This document shows positions 33,163 through 44,125 of a stretch of DNA of 64,000 nt, one piece after another (position 1 is the first letter of the stretch; each line of letters opens with the position of its first letter). The stretch lies in the NCBI GenBank assembly GCA_016110215.1, contig JADWQD010000024.1, forward strand, positions 23,060-87,059, read 5' to 3'. The DNA comes from Capronia americana (taxonomy: Eukaryota; Ascomycota; Eurotiomycetes; Chaetothyriales; Herpotrichiellaceae). A program made the position numbers and the translations under genes. Under the pieces are notes generated by a model that searched no databases, was not told where the DNA came from, and saw only the letters and a program-made list of their open reading frames with translations.

Positions 33163-33430
33163 GAGGGTGGTTTTGATGGTGGTTTTGGTGGTAGTTTTGG
33201 TGGTGGATTTGGTGGTGGTTTTGATGGTGGTGGATTTGGTGCTGTTGGATTTGGTGATGGTGGTTTTGGTGGTCGTTTTGCTGGTAGTTTTGCTGGTGGT
33301 TTTGCTGGTGGTTTTGATGGTGGTGGTATTGGTGCTGTTGGATCTGGTGATGGTGGTTTTGGTGGTGGTTTTGGTGGTGGTTTTGCTCTTGGTTTTGCTG
33401 ATGGTGGTTTCGGTGATGATGATTTCTCCT
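33163..33430. repeat. Minisatellite of GGTGGTTTT-type units
   Basis: Units of 6-12 bp based on GGTGGTTTTGGTGGT keep a multiple-of-3 period, so both strands stay open (FGGGFDGG on plus, KTTTKTT on minus). A coding role is not supported. Confidence 0.9.
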
Positions 33431-34229
33431 GGCCGTGCCGCTGGGTGCCTCAAGGACAGTAGGGACGGTTGGGACGACGACGACGGGATACGGACTGATG
33501 GCGAATCACTCCTCTGGCCATCCCTGCTCGAAATTTGACAGTGAGTACACGTGTGATGTGATCAAGGCTCGCTGGCTCGCTGGCTGGCTACTCACCGATC
33601 TCCTCGTCCTGTCTGGTCCCTTGAGAATTCCATCCCCGCGACAAAGAAAGATTCAATGTTGCTCGCCAGTCCTTCTCCCACCTCCAGGACCTTTGTTGAA
33701 GACAAAGCACAGCCACGTCGCAGACAATCTGGTGCAGTGCTCCGACAAGATGTCGCCTGTCCTTGCTTGACAAAGGGCGCAGGAACAGGCACGCACGACA
33801 AAGGCAGGCAACCGGCAGGACTTTCCGCAGGATATGAAGACAGGACAGATACCGGCAGGACGTTCCGTAGGATGAGGCAGGACAGATGTCGACAAGGTAT
33901 GACGACACAGATGTCCGAACACGGGAAAGCGCCAACCGGGACGCACTTTCGCCTTTCTTTCATTTCTCCTTCTCTCTCTCCCGCTCTCTCCCTCTGTCAG
34001 ATTTTTGCTCCCTCACCAAGTCGAATTTTTTCCCATCCCCTGCACGTCGAAGTCGTTTGCCATGCACGGTATGCAATTCCCTCTCGCTTTGACTGGCATA
34101 CCGCTTGCCAATGGAGCAATGGCTGACTGTCTGCAGGCTGCTTCTCTGTGTGGCGTGACCGGTATCTTCATTTCCTACAAGTAGGAAGACACCATCCCTA
34201 GCATCTCCGATCCTCAGGTGGTTCGGCTG
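33431..34229. other. No supported gene
   Basis: Frames on both strands with pyrimidine-rich stretches (33960-34000); nothing recognised. Confidence 0.4.
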
Positions 34230-34545
34230 GTGCAGCGGCCTGGTGGGGGCTGGTAACCCGCGTATTCGGGTGCCAGCCCCCCAGTCCAACGTCCCAGAGA
34301 GGGAGGCTGGTCACCCGCGTATTCGGGTGCCGGCCTCCCTCTCAACGTCCCAGCGAGGGACGCTGGCCACCCGGCTACAATCGGGTCCCGGCCTGCGCTG
34401 CCTGCCGGTCAACGAGGGAGGCTGGTCACCCGCGTATTCGGGTGCCGGCCTCCCTCTCAACGTTCCAGCGAGGGAGGCTGGTCACCCGCGTATTCGGGTG
34501 CCGGCCTCCCTCTCCAACGTCCGAGCCAGGGAGGCCGGACTCTCC
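34230..34545. repeat. Tandem array of about 60-bp hairpin-forming units
   Basis: Five units carry GGCTGGTCACCCGCGTATTC followed by GGGTGCCGGCCTC. Each folds as GAGGC-GG-CACCCG over a 6-nt loop (CGTATT). One unit differs (CCGGCTACAATCGGG) but keeps pairing potential, suggesting compensatory change. Confidence 0.85.
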
Positions 34546-34636
34546 CAGCTCACCTTCGGTATATTCCAATCCGTCCTTTCGAGAGCATCCTCTCGTCGAC
34601 CACATTGAATCTGACGACCTGCGCATCAAAAACGCC

Positions 34637-35210
34637 ATGGATATAAACTCGATCACGAACATGGCCGAGCCAGCGATCGCCCCCACCATAGCTCCTCAAC
34701 CCACCATCTACGATTCGGCTTTGGGGGCCAGCGCACTCCCCATCCAAGACTCCATAGAAGACGAGGAGCCGTCGTCCAACGGTGAACTTCCCTCTTCGAA
34801 CTCTAAGACAAGCTCAAGCCAGCAATCTATTGAGAACGAGCGGGAAGTCCCTCAAATAGCCGGACTGGTTCGGCCCAGCCTACCTATCATCGGCGAACCC
34901 ACCATCGCTGTGGCATCTGATGCTCGGGACAAGAGCACGTACTATCTCCCCCGCCGACGACGCCCCCCAAGACGGAAGGTTTGTGTTTCTCCTGGTTCCT
35001 GGTCACTGCGTGGCTTTGCTGATGATTTCGTCTTGTCAGGTGGCACGCTGGGACTCAGAGGAGTTCAATCCACAGGACTCAAATTGCCGTACCGCGCCCG
35101 CCTCGTCATCAGATGGCCCAAAGCGTGATCTCCACTGCAACGATCGGTACCTCTACCTCTGCAGGATGGACGAGTTTCGAAGGTTGTTGCGAACCATCCA
35201 CCCGTTTTGA
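34637..35210 (+). CDS. Hypothetical 170-aa protein, two exons
   Basis: Exon 1 34637-34978 and exon 2 35040-35210 join across a 61-bp intron (GTTTGT...GCTGAT...TTGTCAG) in phase 0. The N-terminal two thirds are low-complexity S/P/E/A. Around the junction the protein turns basic (YYLPRRRRPPRRK) and then aromatic (RWDSEEFNPQDS, RYLYLCRMDEFRRLLRTI). No domain recognised. The gene starts next to the hairpin array. Confidence 0.4.
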
Positions 35211-36141
35211 AGAGATGCTGACTTGCTCTGCCAAGGTCGAAGACTGCAAGATCGCACCGCCGCCTCGAGCCGTCATGCCGTGTCACCCTCAAGGCTGAGT
35301 CTCCGAGCCTCACTGGCCGTAAGACTGACAGCCGCCGCCTTGGAAGCCATCAGCTGAGGATTCCGATTGAACTCCTTCGCATGAGATGTCCACCGAGTTG
35401 GTGTGTTGCTTTCGTCGACTGCTTGAATGATCCTCGTTGACAATCCTCCAGAGATTGAAGTTGAGACTGCGGCTGAGCCGGACACACAAAGAGCAGGCAC
35501 ACAGACAAGGTGAGGGCGTGGCTGGCCAGAGAAAGAACAACTGGTACGTACCCACCAGGATACTTCTCTCCATACTTCCAGCTTCACTCTTTCGATGAAG
35601 CCGTTGGCAAAGTGAGCTCTTCTGATCGTGCTTCTTGAAGGTTGGAAACTCGGATGCAGAAGACTCAGCAGACCCTCCTCGTCGTCCTCGAGAGCGCCGA
35701 ACGTTCTCTTGCCGGGCTCGTCGAAACGAACGACTCGGCAAAAGCTGCGCCTTCTCGGCACGAATGGCGGTGCCTGCGCAAATGGGTTGTCGGCAAGAGA
35801 ATGCTCATCACCGCTGCTTCGCTTGCACGATGAGATCGGACGACGACTTCAACGGAGCTCTACCCTCTGGGCCCCAGCGTGGTTGAACCTTCTTCAGCGC
35901 CATCACCTCGCCGCTCCACACCTCACTGGTCATCCTCGCATCGTCGACATTGGCGGCCCACCAAACCTCAGCTGTCAGTATCAGGATCATCTTCGAGGCG
36001 TTCAAGCTGACCATACGGTTTAGAATGGAGTGAATGGCGATACAGCTGTTGATGGAGTACCATTCCCAGCTTCCAGGGCTGAAGGAAGTCGAAGTGCTGG
36101 TCGTGTACATAAGGGATCCTCCTCATGAGGCAAGTCTGTAC
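35211..36141. other. No supported gene
   Basis: Several overlapping frames of 80-160 codons on both strands, none convincing. Confidence 0.35.
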
Positions 36142-36414
36142 CTAGTTACAGGGGTAGTGTGACACTATAGAGATTCCTTCTAGAGTTTCGTCTACTCTGG
36201 GTGTCAACACACGTTTCTCTCGGCATACCCGTTGTATTTCCGCGACTTTCCCCTCGGCTTGTGTCATAAGCTGTTCCCGCTCATGCCGGATCCGTCGGTA
36301 CTCTTCCTCTGTAACCTGTGGAGGTCCTGTCCATCTTGGTGAGTCCTCTTCAGAGGCTAATCGTATCTCCTGATCTCTTGTCGCCGCTTCGCGGTTACCC
36401 GTGTCTTGATGCAT
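36142..36414 (-). CDS. Hypothetical 90-aa ORF, coiled-coil-like
   Basis: ATG-initiated; reads TGPPQVTEEEYRRIRHEREQ, LMTQAEGKVAEIQRVCREK, a helical, charged segment. It resembles small transposon-encoded ORFs, but no family is recognised. Confidence 0.3.
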   Translation of the reverse strand: MHQDTGNREAATRDQEIRLASEEDSPRWTGPPQVTEEEYRRIRHEREQLMTQAEGKVAEIQRVCREKRVLTPRVDETLEGISIVSHYPCN

Positions 36415-36699
36415 ACAAGGTCGTCCTGTAACAATGAGGGCTCGATCAGGTCACTGGTCACTGTCTCGTCAGGCTGGGCGCAATAGGGGTATTCGATCAG
36501 GTCACTGTCCCGTCAGGCCAGGCGCAATAGGGGTATTCCGGAATCATATCAAACCTATTCCATTCGAGGTCACTACTCCACGGGATGTTTCCACGGTGAG
36601 CTCGGGTTGACGTGATTTGCAGGACTGTTCGGAGCATGGCGAAATTCTACTTACTCACGAGTCACCTTCTACTGCTGCAGCAGTCAATGTGATGCTGAC

Positions 36700-36850
36700 A
36701 GTCAAGCCGTGGCAGTCAAGCCGTGGCAATCAAGCATGGCAATCAAGCAAGCCGCAGCAATCAAGCGTGGCAATCAATCAAGCCGTGGCAATCAATCAAG
36801 CCGTGGCAATCAATCAAGCCGCAGCAATCAAACCGTGGAAGTCACCAAAC
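36700..36850. repeat. CAATCAAGCCGTGG tandem repeat
   Basis: About nine imperfect copies of a 13-18-bp unit (AGCCGTGGCAATCAATCA). Confidence 0.9.
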
Positions 36851-37059
36851 AAGCACAGATCTGACTGACTATCTCCACCCACCTTGGTTGGTATGCACAT
36901 CACAACTGCTTGGATGGTATGAGTCACAATGCCCAAATCATGTCAAAGGCATTGATTGCCCTGTGGTGACATGCAACGCAGGGGGACTTCGCATGGCATG
37001 AATGACTGCAAACCCGCTGGGAATGGGCCTTTGGTGTGGTGAATTGTGGACTTGTGGGT

Positions 37060-37790
37060 TTGGATATGACTATGACTGTGTGTCGCGGCCACTGCCTTTG
37101 TGCTGCGGATTGGATTGTGTGATTGCTACACACGGTTGGAGTGACTGTGTCGCGGCTACTGCCTTTGTGCTGCGGATTGTGGTGTGATTGCTACACACGG
37201 TTGGAGTGACTGTGTCGCGGCTACTGCCTTTGTGCTGCGGATTGAGTGATTGCTCTACCCTTTTGGTGACTGTCCTGCAGCCTTTGTCCCTTTGCTGTGA
37301 TTTGTCTGTTTGCTACACCCCTTTGGAGTCACTACGCGGCGGCCATTGTCTTTGTGCTGCGGATTGGATTGTGTGATTTGATTGCTACATACGGTTGGAG
37401 TGACTACGCGGCGGCCACTGCCCTGTTGGTGTAACTGTACTGCAGCCTTTGTCCCTTTGGCAGTGATTTGCCTGTTTGCTACTTCCTTTGGAGTCACTAC
37501 GCGGCGGCCACTGCCTTTGTGCTGCGGATTGAGTGATTGCTCTACCCCTTTGGTGACTGTCCTGCAGCCTTTGTCCCTTTGCAGTGATTTGCCTGTTTGC
37601 TACCATCCCTGGAGTGACTACGCGACGGCCACAGTTTTCGTGTTTGCTCCACTGATCTGGTGTGACTGTGCTGCTGCCTGTGTCCTTTTGCTATGGTTTG
37701 TGTGATTGCTCTACCCCCTTGGTGACTACCCCTGCGGCCTTTGCCCCATTGTGGTGAATTGGACTGTGACTGTGCTACTGCCTGTGACAC
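37060..37790. repeat. Long degenerate repeat region of roughly 60-bp blocks
   Basis: Blocks such as GCCTTTGTGCTGCGGATTG, GGTTGGAGTGACT and CTGCAGCCTTTGTCCCTTTG recur in shuffled order seven or more times. Confidence 0.85.
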
Positions 37791-37863
37791 TTTGACCCTT
37801 GGCGAAGGCAGTTTGCGATTGCGCGGATGACTCACAGGGCCAGCCTCTGCGCGGGCCTCTCGT

Positions 37864-38024
37864 CTATAAATATAGGCCTCTCCCCCCGTCGATTTGAACT
37901 CTCTCAGACTTCTCGACACTGGACATTGGAGATCTTCCAAGGATCCTTCAGAACTCATATATATGAATGATCAATGGTGAGTTTCGACCTTTGGCTTCGA
38001 CGCTTTCTAACCCCTTTCTTCCAG
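37864..38024 (+). promoter_or_regulatory. TATA box and start-codon intron
   Basis: TATAAATA lies at about 37865, 110 bp before ATG 37974. GTGAGT follows the ATG directly, with TTCTAAC and CCAG ending a 48-bp potential intron (37977-38024). The spliced frame stops after nine codons. Confidence 0.45.
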
Positions 38025-38038
38025 GTCGGTCCATCTTG

Positions 38039-38167
38039 TTGCCTTTGATCGATGGTGTTGCCTTTGATCGATGGTGTTGCCTTTGATCGATGGTGTTGCC
38101 TCTGATCGATGGTGAGTTTCAGACACTTGGCTTCCACACTTCCCAGATGCTAACCCCTTTCTTCTAG
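38039..38167 (+). repeat. 19-bp tandem repeat ending in a second start-codon intron
   Basis: GTTGCCTTTGATCGATGGT repeats four times. The last ATG (38109) is followed directly by GTGAGT, with ATGCTAAC and TTCTAG closing a 56-bp potential intron (38112-38167). The block resembles 37974-38044, so the intron-containing unit itself was duplicated. Confidence 0.6.
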
Positions 38168-38365
38168 GTCGGTCCACCTCGTTGCCTTCGATCGGCCCTC
38201 AGATACCCTCAGATACAGTGCTCTCAGCACTCCAGTCACAGCACCTTCCCGTGAACGAGCTCAAGCGGGCAGCTGGTGAAATCATCGCACATCTCCAGGG
38301 AATCCAAGAGTTCGCAAAGGAGAAGGTCGCGACTGTCGGAGGAATGGAGTACATCCCAGAAAAAG

Positions 38366-38520
38366 GCAGTTGCGAAAAAGTGCAATCTCGACAAACTCTA
38401 ATTGCACCACTCCAAACTCTAATTGCACCACTCCGCACCACTTCGATTCTGCACCAATTCTGCACCAATTCTGCTGCACCACTTCAACTCTCAACCACTG
38501 CAATCCATCGCCGCCGGCCT
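38366..38520 (+). repeat. Array 3 of the CACCACTCC family
   Basis: The leader GCGAAAAAGTGCAATCTCG then ACAAACTCTAATT precedes units such as GCACCACTCCAAACTCTAAT. The same 17-bp GAAAAAGTGCAATCTCG opens array 4 at 46.3 kb. Confidence 0.85.
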
Positions 38521-39059
38521 TGCGAGCAAATACCCCTGACGACGCAGTGTGCAGTGTGCACCGACATCCCTTGGTCACGCCTGAACTTTGCGCGCTCGAT
38601 CGGTTTCGCAACATCATCATGCAGATTCATTGCCAATCGATCGGTTTCGCAACATCATCATGCAGATTCATCGCCAATCCACCACAGTAAGTCTCCACAT
38701 CAAGTCGCGACATTTTGACCATGTCGCCGCGGGCCCACGGGTCCGTCGTGGAGAAGACTGGCCAGACGCCGAAGCTGATGACCATGACATGGTTGAATCG
38801 GCCATCAGAGATCACCAAATGAATGGCATCGCCAATCCGCCGTCCTCGACGAGTTCTCTCGGGTTCGCAATGGATACCTGGCGAGGCCACCAGTATTTCC
38901 TTGTCCGGTACGAGACCTTGTCGGCGGTCAGGTTCGAGGTGGCTCCTGACCCTCAACCCCCTCACCACACACTACCTATATATATGTATCCGACAACCTC
39001 CGTCTCCTGTCAGCGACACCGCGCCGTCATGGCGGAGGAGCTCGCCCGGTTACCCGACT

Positions 39060-39247
39060 TTCCCACGGACGAAGGCCCTCGGTGTTGTCGGGAAGCATCC
39101 TATTCGGGATGCGTGGGACGCAAAGTTCCAGGCAGAGATAATTGAGGCGCTGGGAGCCACCAGGTGGACCTCTATCGATATCCTGCGGATCGGTTACGCT
39201 GGTCTGGGCGAAAGTGAGGCCCCACGCCCTGTGGTGCTCTCAATACC
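39060..39247 (+). pseudogene. Fragment of an unnamed fungal repeat-associated protein
   Basis: The frame reads GKHPIRDAWDAKFQAEIIEA, LGATRWTSIDILRIGYAGLG. The pattern of W...IIEAL--W-SIDILRIG recalls a common fungal hypothetical family found near the endonuclease-like genes described here. No start codon or end can be fixed. Confidence 0.3.
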
Positions 39248-39611
39248 GCTCCGACAGGCAGCGTTCAGCCTCTTTCTCAAGCTCGCCCGTCCACGTCCTT
39301 CGGCAGAAGAGAGCTCGGTTCCACGGCATCTCCGAGTTGCATTCCCCCGGGTCATGCTCCTTGCACTCTGACTTACTCGATGCTCACGCGGCGGGTTCGT
39401 TTTCTCCCCGGAGCACAATGTCCAATTGGGCTGTTCACAGACCGGAGAATCATAGCCTCAACAGAGCATGTGGCGGGTCCGTTTTCTCCCCAGAGGAGAA
39501 TGTCCAATTGGGCTGTTCACGGACCGGAAAATCATCCCTGAAGATGATACACCTGATCAGCTTGGAACTCAACTTCAAAGGTCGATACCATACCAGTGTC
39601 AATGCGACACA

Positions 39612-39627
39612 TCGTGCGACGACACGA
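39612..39627 (+). promoter_or_regulatory. TCGTGCGACGACACGA near-palindrome, copy 1
   Basis: TCGTG-N6-CACGA. The preceding 16 bp (GTGTCAATGCGACACA) are shared with the copy at 42750. No TATA run follows. Confidence 0.6.
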
Positions 39628-39811
39628 CAATCCTTCCCCTGGATACGCGAAGATGCAACTTTCTTTCCGTTGTCTCAACAATGGAAGGACGCATTCCTCG
39701 GCCTCGGCCGCGAACGTGATGGTTACGGTGGCGGTTCCATTCCTCCACCTTTCCGTCCTACTCGACAAGTAGGAAGACACCATCCCTAGCATCTCCGATC
39801 CTCAGGTGGCA

Positions 39812-39870
39812 TCGTGCGACGACACGACCAAGACCACCACAATCCAACCCGTTCTATATATATATCATAG
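39812..39870 (+). promoter_or_regulatory. Promoter-like module: near-palindrome plus TATA run
   Basis: TCGTGCGACGACACGA at 39812-39827, AACCCGTTC, then TATATATATAT (39855-39865), six bases before ATG 39871 of the endonuclease-like gene. The TATA run is very close to the ATG, so a conventional TATA role would imply initiation at or past this ATG. The run may instead mark a conserved element of the repeat unit. Confidence 0.5.
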
Positions 39871-40679
39871 ATGGTGAGTTTCTCAGACCCCAGCTCAATC
39901 CCTCGGCTGTCTGCTAACCTCTTTCTCCACAGGCTGCGATCCGCTGGCACCAACCTGAGTACCTGACCGCCGAAGTCTCTCGATGGACGCATGAAGCAAG
40001 AGGCAGACACAGCTACACCGTGTCGTCCAGACATGTGGGCGGTGTCTCTCCTTTTGCGACCCGGCCGTCCGACGTGGCCCTCAGGGACTTGCGCGTGCTT
40101 GAAGTTGCCTATTCCAAAAAGCCAGTACTCCAGTTACCCGAAGAGTACATGAGGTCCTCGAACGGACACATCCGAACTATTGTGGCAGTGGATGCACGAT
40201 ATTGCAAAGATAAGAAACCACAACAACACTCAATCAGTATTTACCGATTGAAGGTAACAGGCAATATCGTCGAATGCACACTGTCAGCAACACATATTCT
40301 TCGGGAATACGAAAAGGATGGCACCTACACAGGCTCTGACGGCGCACAGCACCGGCGGTGGGGAGAACAGAGACCGGCCTATGCCTCTCGCTCGAAGACT
40401 TCGCATTTGCCCGAGAAAGTGGTGTTTATCATTCTCTTGGTCAAGACAATATCTTTCTCTCCGTCCAGCAGCTCGGATATCGTGGAAGGACAACGAGCCA
40501 AGACGCCAGGCTGCTGCAGTCAGGTAAAGCGCCCACGTCCAAACCCAACTCCGAGCCCGCCAACGAGCCCGCCGCCAAGACCGACGCGATCACCGGATCG
40601 TGCGTACAGGCCAAGTTGTGCGGTGGACAAGGCATGCCACCCAATGACGACGAGGAGAAAGGCAAACGGCACCAAGTGA
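39871..40679 (+). CDS. PD-(D/E)XK-like protein with a start-codon intron
   Basis: ATG 39871-39873 is a coding exon of one codon; intron 39874-39932 (GTGAGT...CTGCTAAC...CACAG, 59 bp); exon 2 39933-40679; 249 aa. The conserved part reads LRDLRVLEVAYSKKPVLQLP, SSNGHIRTIVAVDARY, SISIYRLKVTGNIVECTLSA. The EVAYS strand and following IRTIVA block resemble a widespread fungal family related in layout to Uma2-type restriction-like nucleases (inference). After residue ~150 the likely true frame (GLCLSLEDFAFARESG) continues in +2, so this copy may be frameshifted. Its tail overlaps a tandem duplication. A second degenerate copy lies at 44.9-45.3 kb. Confidence 0.5.
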
Positions 40680-41017
40680 AAAGCCATCGAGGCTGCGGGG
40701 CAGACACACAGAGTGTCATGCATGACAAGCCCACAGATGAGCTTATCGTCAATACCAATGTCTGCTCAGACCTGGACGCCAGGCTGCTGCAGTCAGGTAA
40801 AGCGCCCACGTCCAAACCCAACTCCGAGCCCGCCAACGAGCCCGCCGCCAAGACCGACGCGATCACCGGATCGTGCGTACAGGCCAAGTTGTGCGGTGGA
40901 CAAGGCATGCCACCCAATGACGACGAGGAGAAAGGCAAACGGCACCAAGTGAAAAGCCATCGAGGCTGCGGGGCAGACACACAGAGTGTCATGCATGACA
41001 AGCCCACAGATGAGCTT
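40502..41017. repeat. Tandem duplication of 243 bp with 273-bp spacing
   Basis: 40502-40744 and 40775-41017 appear identical, starting GACGCCAGGCTGCTGCAGTC. The 273-bp period is a multiple of three, so the frame survives duplication. Near-identity implies a recent event or gene conversion. Confidence 0.9.
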
Positions 41018-41044
41018 AGCAGTTACTGTTCGTTCAAACAGATG

Positions 41045-41460
41045 AACGTAACTCGACCTCGACGCCATAGCGGTTTCGCTCATCTGCTGCCCCACAGCCA
41101 CCGTCCGGCTTCGCTGGCGGTTATCGTCAATACCAACGTCGACTCGACCTCGACGCCATAGCGGTTTCGCTCATCTGCTGCCCCACAGCCACCGTCCGGC
41201 TTCGCTGGCGGTTATCGTCNNNNNNNNNNNNNNNNNNNNNNNNNNNNNNNNNNNNNNNNNNNNNNNNNNNNNNNNNNNNNNNNNNNNNNNNNNNNNNNNN
41301 NNNNNNNNNNNNNNNNNNCAACATCACCGAGCGCCAGACTGCTGCCCCACAGCCACCCTCCGTCTTCGCTGGCGGTTATCGTCAATACCAACGTCAGCTC
41401 GACCTCGACGCCATAGCGGACGTCGACTCGACCTCGACGCCATAGCGGTTTCGCTCATCT
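41045..41460. repeat. Tandem repeat around the assembly gap
   Basis: Blocks such as GCCCCACAGCCACCGTCCGG and TCGACCTCGACGCCATAGCG recur at least four times on both sides of the gap. Confidence 0.85.
41220..41318. other. Assembly gap (99 N)
   Basis: Undetermined bases inside a tandem repeat; true length unknown. Confidence 1.
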
Positions 41461-41504
41461 GCAGCACTTTGATTACGGAGTTCCCTGAGATGGACCCTGA
41501 GAAG

Positions 41505-41735
41505 TGGAGGGTCAAGAAAGCTGACTTTCCATACGGGTGGGTGTTCCAGACCCAAAAGAGCTGACTTTCCATACGTGGAGGGTCGAGAGAGCTGACTTTC
41601 CATACGTGGAGGTACAAGAGAGCTGACTTTCCATACGTGGAGGGTCAGGAGAGCTGACTTTCCATACGGGTGGGTGGGGTGTTCCGGTCCAAAGAGAGCT
41701 GACTTTCCATACGGGTGTTCCAGACCCAAGAGAGT
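41505..41735. repeat. GAGCTGACTTTCCATACG tandem repeat
   Basis: Six copies with variable spacers of about 12-25 bp (TGGAGGGTC or GGTGGGTGTTCC). Confidence 0.9.
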
Positions 41736-42406
41736 CGTTATCTCTTCCTCGGTGCAACAGCTGAATGGATCAAACCAGTCGGTCGCATTTCGCAGGAAAA
41801 GCTCACCGAGGTCGAAGCAGTTCTACCCACTACCAGCAAAACATGATCGGCAGACGGCTCGTCGAATCTATCATTACCAGCACTGCGCTGCAGATGCCAT
41901 AGAGGCCTTGCGGAATCGTGGCACCCTTGAACCGCTGGAGCCGAACGACAGTGCAGATATGATCTATCGACACCAGGATGAAGCTCGGGAACAGTTGCGC
42001 CTCTGCCACCTCTTGACCGAAACCCAAGCCCAAGAAGCTATCCAACCTTGGCTCCGATGTGAGAGCGGCGAAACTATCGCTCTGGAGATTATCGACAACT
42101 CTGTCGAGAATTCTCACGACCCCGACATCTTCTTCATCTAAAGCATGTCGGATTCTTCGGTATCATCGTCGTCGAGGTCGCTCGTTTACATGCTTCGGCA
42201 GAAGCGAGCGTACTGCTGCAGTACATATACGACTTGCAGCACATATACGGCTTGCGTCCGGTGCGCGGCACGATGAGAATGGCTGAGCATGTCTCCCGCT
42301 TTCGGTCGACGAGTTGATCGGCTTGATCGACTTCCGCTCAACAACGGGTACACAATCCACCTGTATCGGTTGCAAGCCACGACCGGTCATCCCCGTCGAT
42401 GCCAGT
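41736..42406. other. ORF fragment without a start codon
   Basis: A plus frame to 42141 reads HYQHCAADAIEALRNRGTLE, IYRHQDEAREQLRLCHLLTE. It looks protein-like but has no upstream ATG; possibly an exon of an unknown gene. Confidence 0.3.
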
Positions 42407-42690
42407 GACTCCAGTAGGAGGATCCGGCAGAAGCGGGCACCCGGTGGCCTGGCCAGGAAGAGTTTAGTCGTTCACGATTGACCTTCATCGGTCGTGAGTT
42501 CATCCCGTCGACGCCAGTGACTCCAGTAGGAGGATCCGGCAGAAGATGGCACAGTTCCACGGCCTGGCCGGGGGGAGGTTGGACGGTTACCTTCATCGGT
42601 CGTGGGTTCGTCCTGTCAATACCAGAGACTCCAGTAGGAGGATCCCGCAGAAGCGGGCCCAATTCCACGGCCTGGCCGGAGGGAGAAGAT
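42407..42690. repeat. About 100-bp tandem repeat, three copies
   Basis: Each copy carries GACTCCAGTAGGAGGATCC, then CAGAAG and a GGCCTGGCC block, with ACCTTCATCGGTCGTG between copies. Confidence 0.9.
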
Positions 42691-42749
42691 GCTCGAGACT
42701 TCTCTGATCTGTCACCAGAAGATGCGGGTGCCGGTGTCAATGCGACACA

Positions 42750-42794
42750 TCGTGCGACGACACGAACAAAACCCGTTATATATATACATCCTTG
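42750..42794 (+). promoter_or_regulatory. Promoter-like module, copy before ATG 42795
   Basis: TCGTGCGACGACACGA (42750-42765), ACCCGTTATATATATACATC and then ATG 42795 directly followed by GTGAGT. A matching acceptor with branch site was not found, so splicing here is unproven. Confidence 0.5.
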
Positions 42795-43255
42795 ATGGTG
42801 AGTTATCGGGCTGCCTTCAGATTCTTGTATCATGTGGGCCATGGCGGAGGTCCAAGCCCACCTCTGATGCCCGACTCGATCACCGGATCGTGCATACCGT
42901 CGGTCGGCTCTTCGGTGTGTCTTGGTGAAGATTATCGAGGATCCTCAGTACAAGTGCCCATTGTCAAAGTACATGACGGATAAAGAGATCGAACAGCAGG
43001 AGTTGAAAGCGAATGTTGGCATGGCCGCATTCAGCTGGACGACATTCTCCCGGACTCGATCCTCTCGGAGTTCTCCAAGCTCGGCGACGGACCCAAATCA
43101 CTATCACTCAACTGGGATAGGTTCGAACGCATGTTAGAGAGGGCCGTCATCAACATGGCTCATGGACGCTATTGCAAATGGTGGAGGGAGTGTGCCAAGA
43201 TTCGAGGAGAGTGTCGAAAGCAATCGGAGGCACCCGGTGAAGGCCTGAGGGCAGT

Positions 43256-43271
43256 TCGTGCGACGACACGA
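43256..43271 (+). promoter_or_regulatory. TCGTGCGACGACACGA near-palindrome, copy 4
   Basis: Exact 16-mer, no TATA run downstream. A degenerate copy (TCGTGCGCGAAACGA) lies at 43671. Confidence 0.5.
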
Positions 43272-43324
43272 ACCCTCACAAGGACGGGCAGGGAAGACAA
43301 GTTCGACGGTCCGCGTTCCACGGT

Positions 43325-43515
43325 CCGGGTTGATCTCAACCCATCCGAGTGGGTGACCTGCTCGGATGTAGGCAATCTGGCGATGGACCCAGATCGCATT
43401 GCCGCCCAAGATCAACCTGTCTGAGTGGGCCACCTGCTCGGACGTAGGCAATCTGGCGATGGACCCAGATCGCATTGCCGCCCGAGATCAACCTTTCCGA
43501 GTGGGTGACCTGACC
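43325..43515. repeat. Tandem repeat of about 75 bp, two to three copies
   Basis: Copies carry GGCAATCTGGCGATGGACCC and AGATCGCATTGCCGCC. Confidence 0.85.
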
Positions 43516-44035
43516 CAGATCGCATCGCCGTCGCTCCGGTAAGACCAACACCACCAAGAAAGTCAGCGTGAACAAGGAGGTTCCCGACAGTATCCGGCAT
43601 CTTACCGACAGTCCTTGCCGCATCGCATTGCCCGCTCGGACGACGCCATGACAATCTTTCCGTGGTGGCATCGTGCGCGAAACGAACAAGGCCACCGGCT
43701 GCGGAGCTCGAGGAGCTAGCTGGCTTCTACCTTTTCGAAGCCTTGCTGTATGCACGAAAGGTTGTTGGGATTTGTATCCATGGAGATCCCTCAAGAAAAG
43801 TCAGCCTCGATACGCTTAAACGCGAGACAACCCCGGTGGTCTGCTCTTCTCCAGTGAGTGTCTCGACTGCAACTTACCGCAGAGATGCCAGGATCTTTAT
43901 CCTTCGCGCAAGACCCGAGAAGAGATCCAACTGCAGGTGACTGCTATCTCCAACGTGCGATATCCGGAGAGGGTGGGCGAGATCTCCACAACAGCCTTCG
44001 CGGCTGGACAAATATCGTCACGGCAAATGGGGCAG

Positions 44036-44125
44036 TGAGCCACCTCTTCTACTGGACACATCCGTGTCCGAGGTAGTCAATGTCGACTCACCTCTTCTAC
44101 TGGACACATCCGTGTCCGAGGTAGG
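44036..44125. repeat. Direct duplication CACCTCTTCTACTGGACACA
   Basis: Two copies of about 36 bp ending CCGTGTCCGAGGTAG, with a TATATATATATG run immediately after the second. Confidence 0.85.

Noticed and set aside
33163..33430. Glycine-rich protein or lysine/threonine-rich protein from the GGTGGTTTT repeat
   Set aside because: Both strands are open because of the repeat period; no start context, introns or non-repeat domain support coding.
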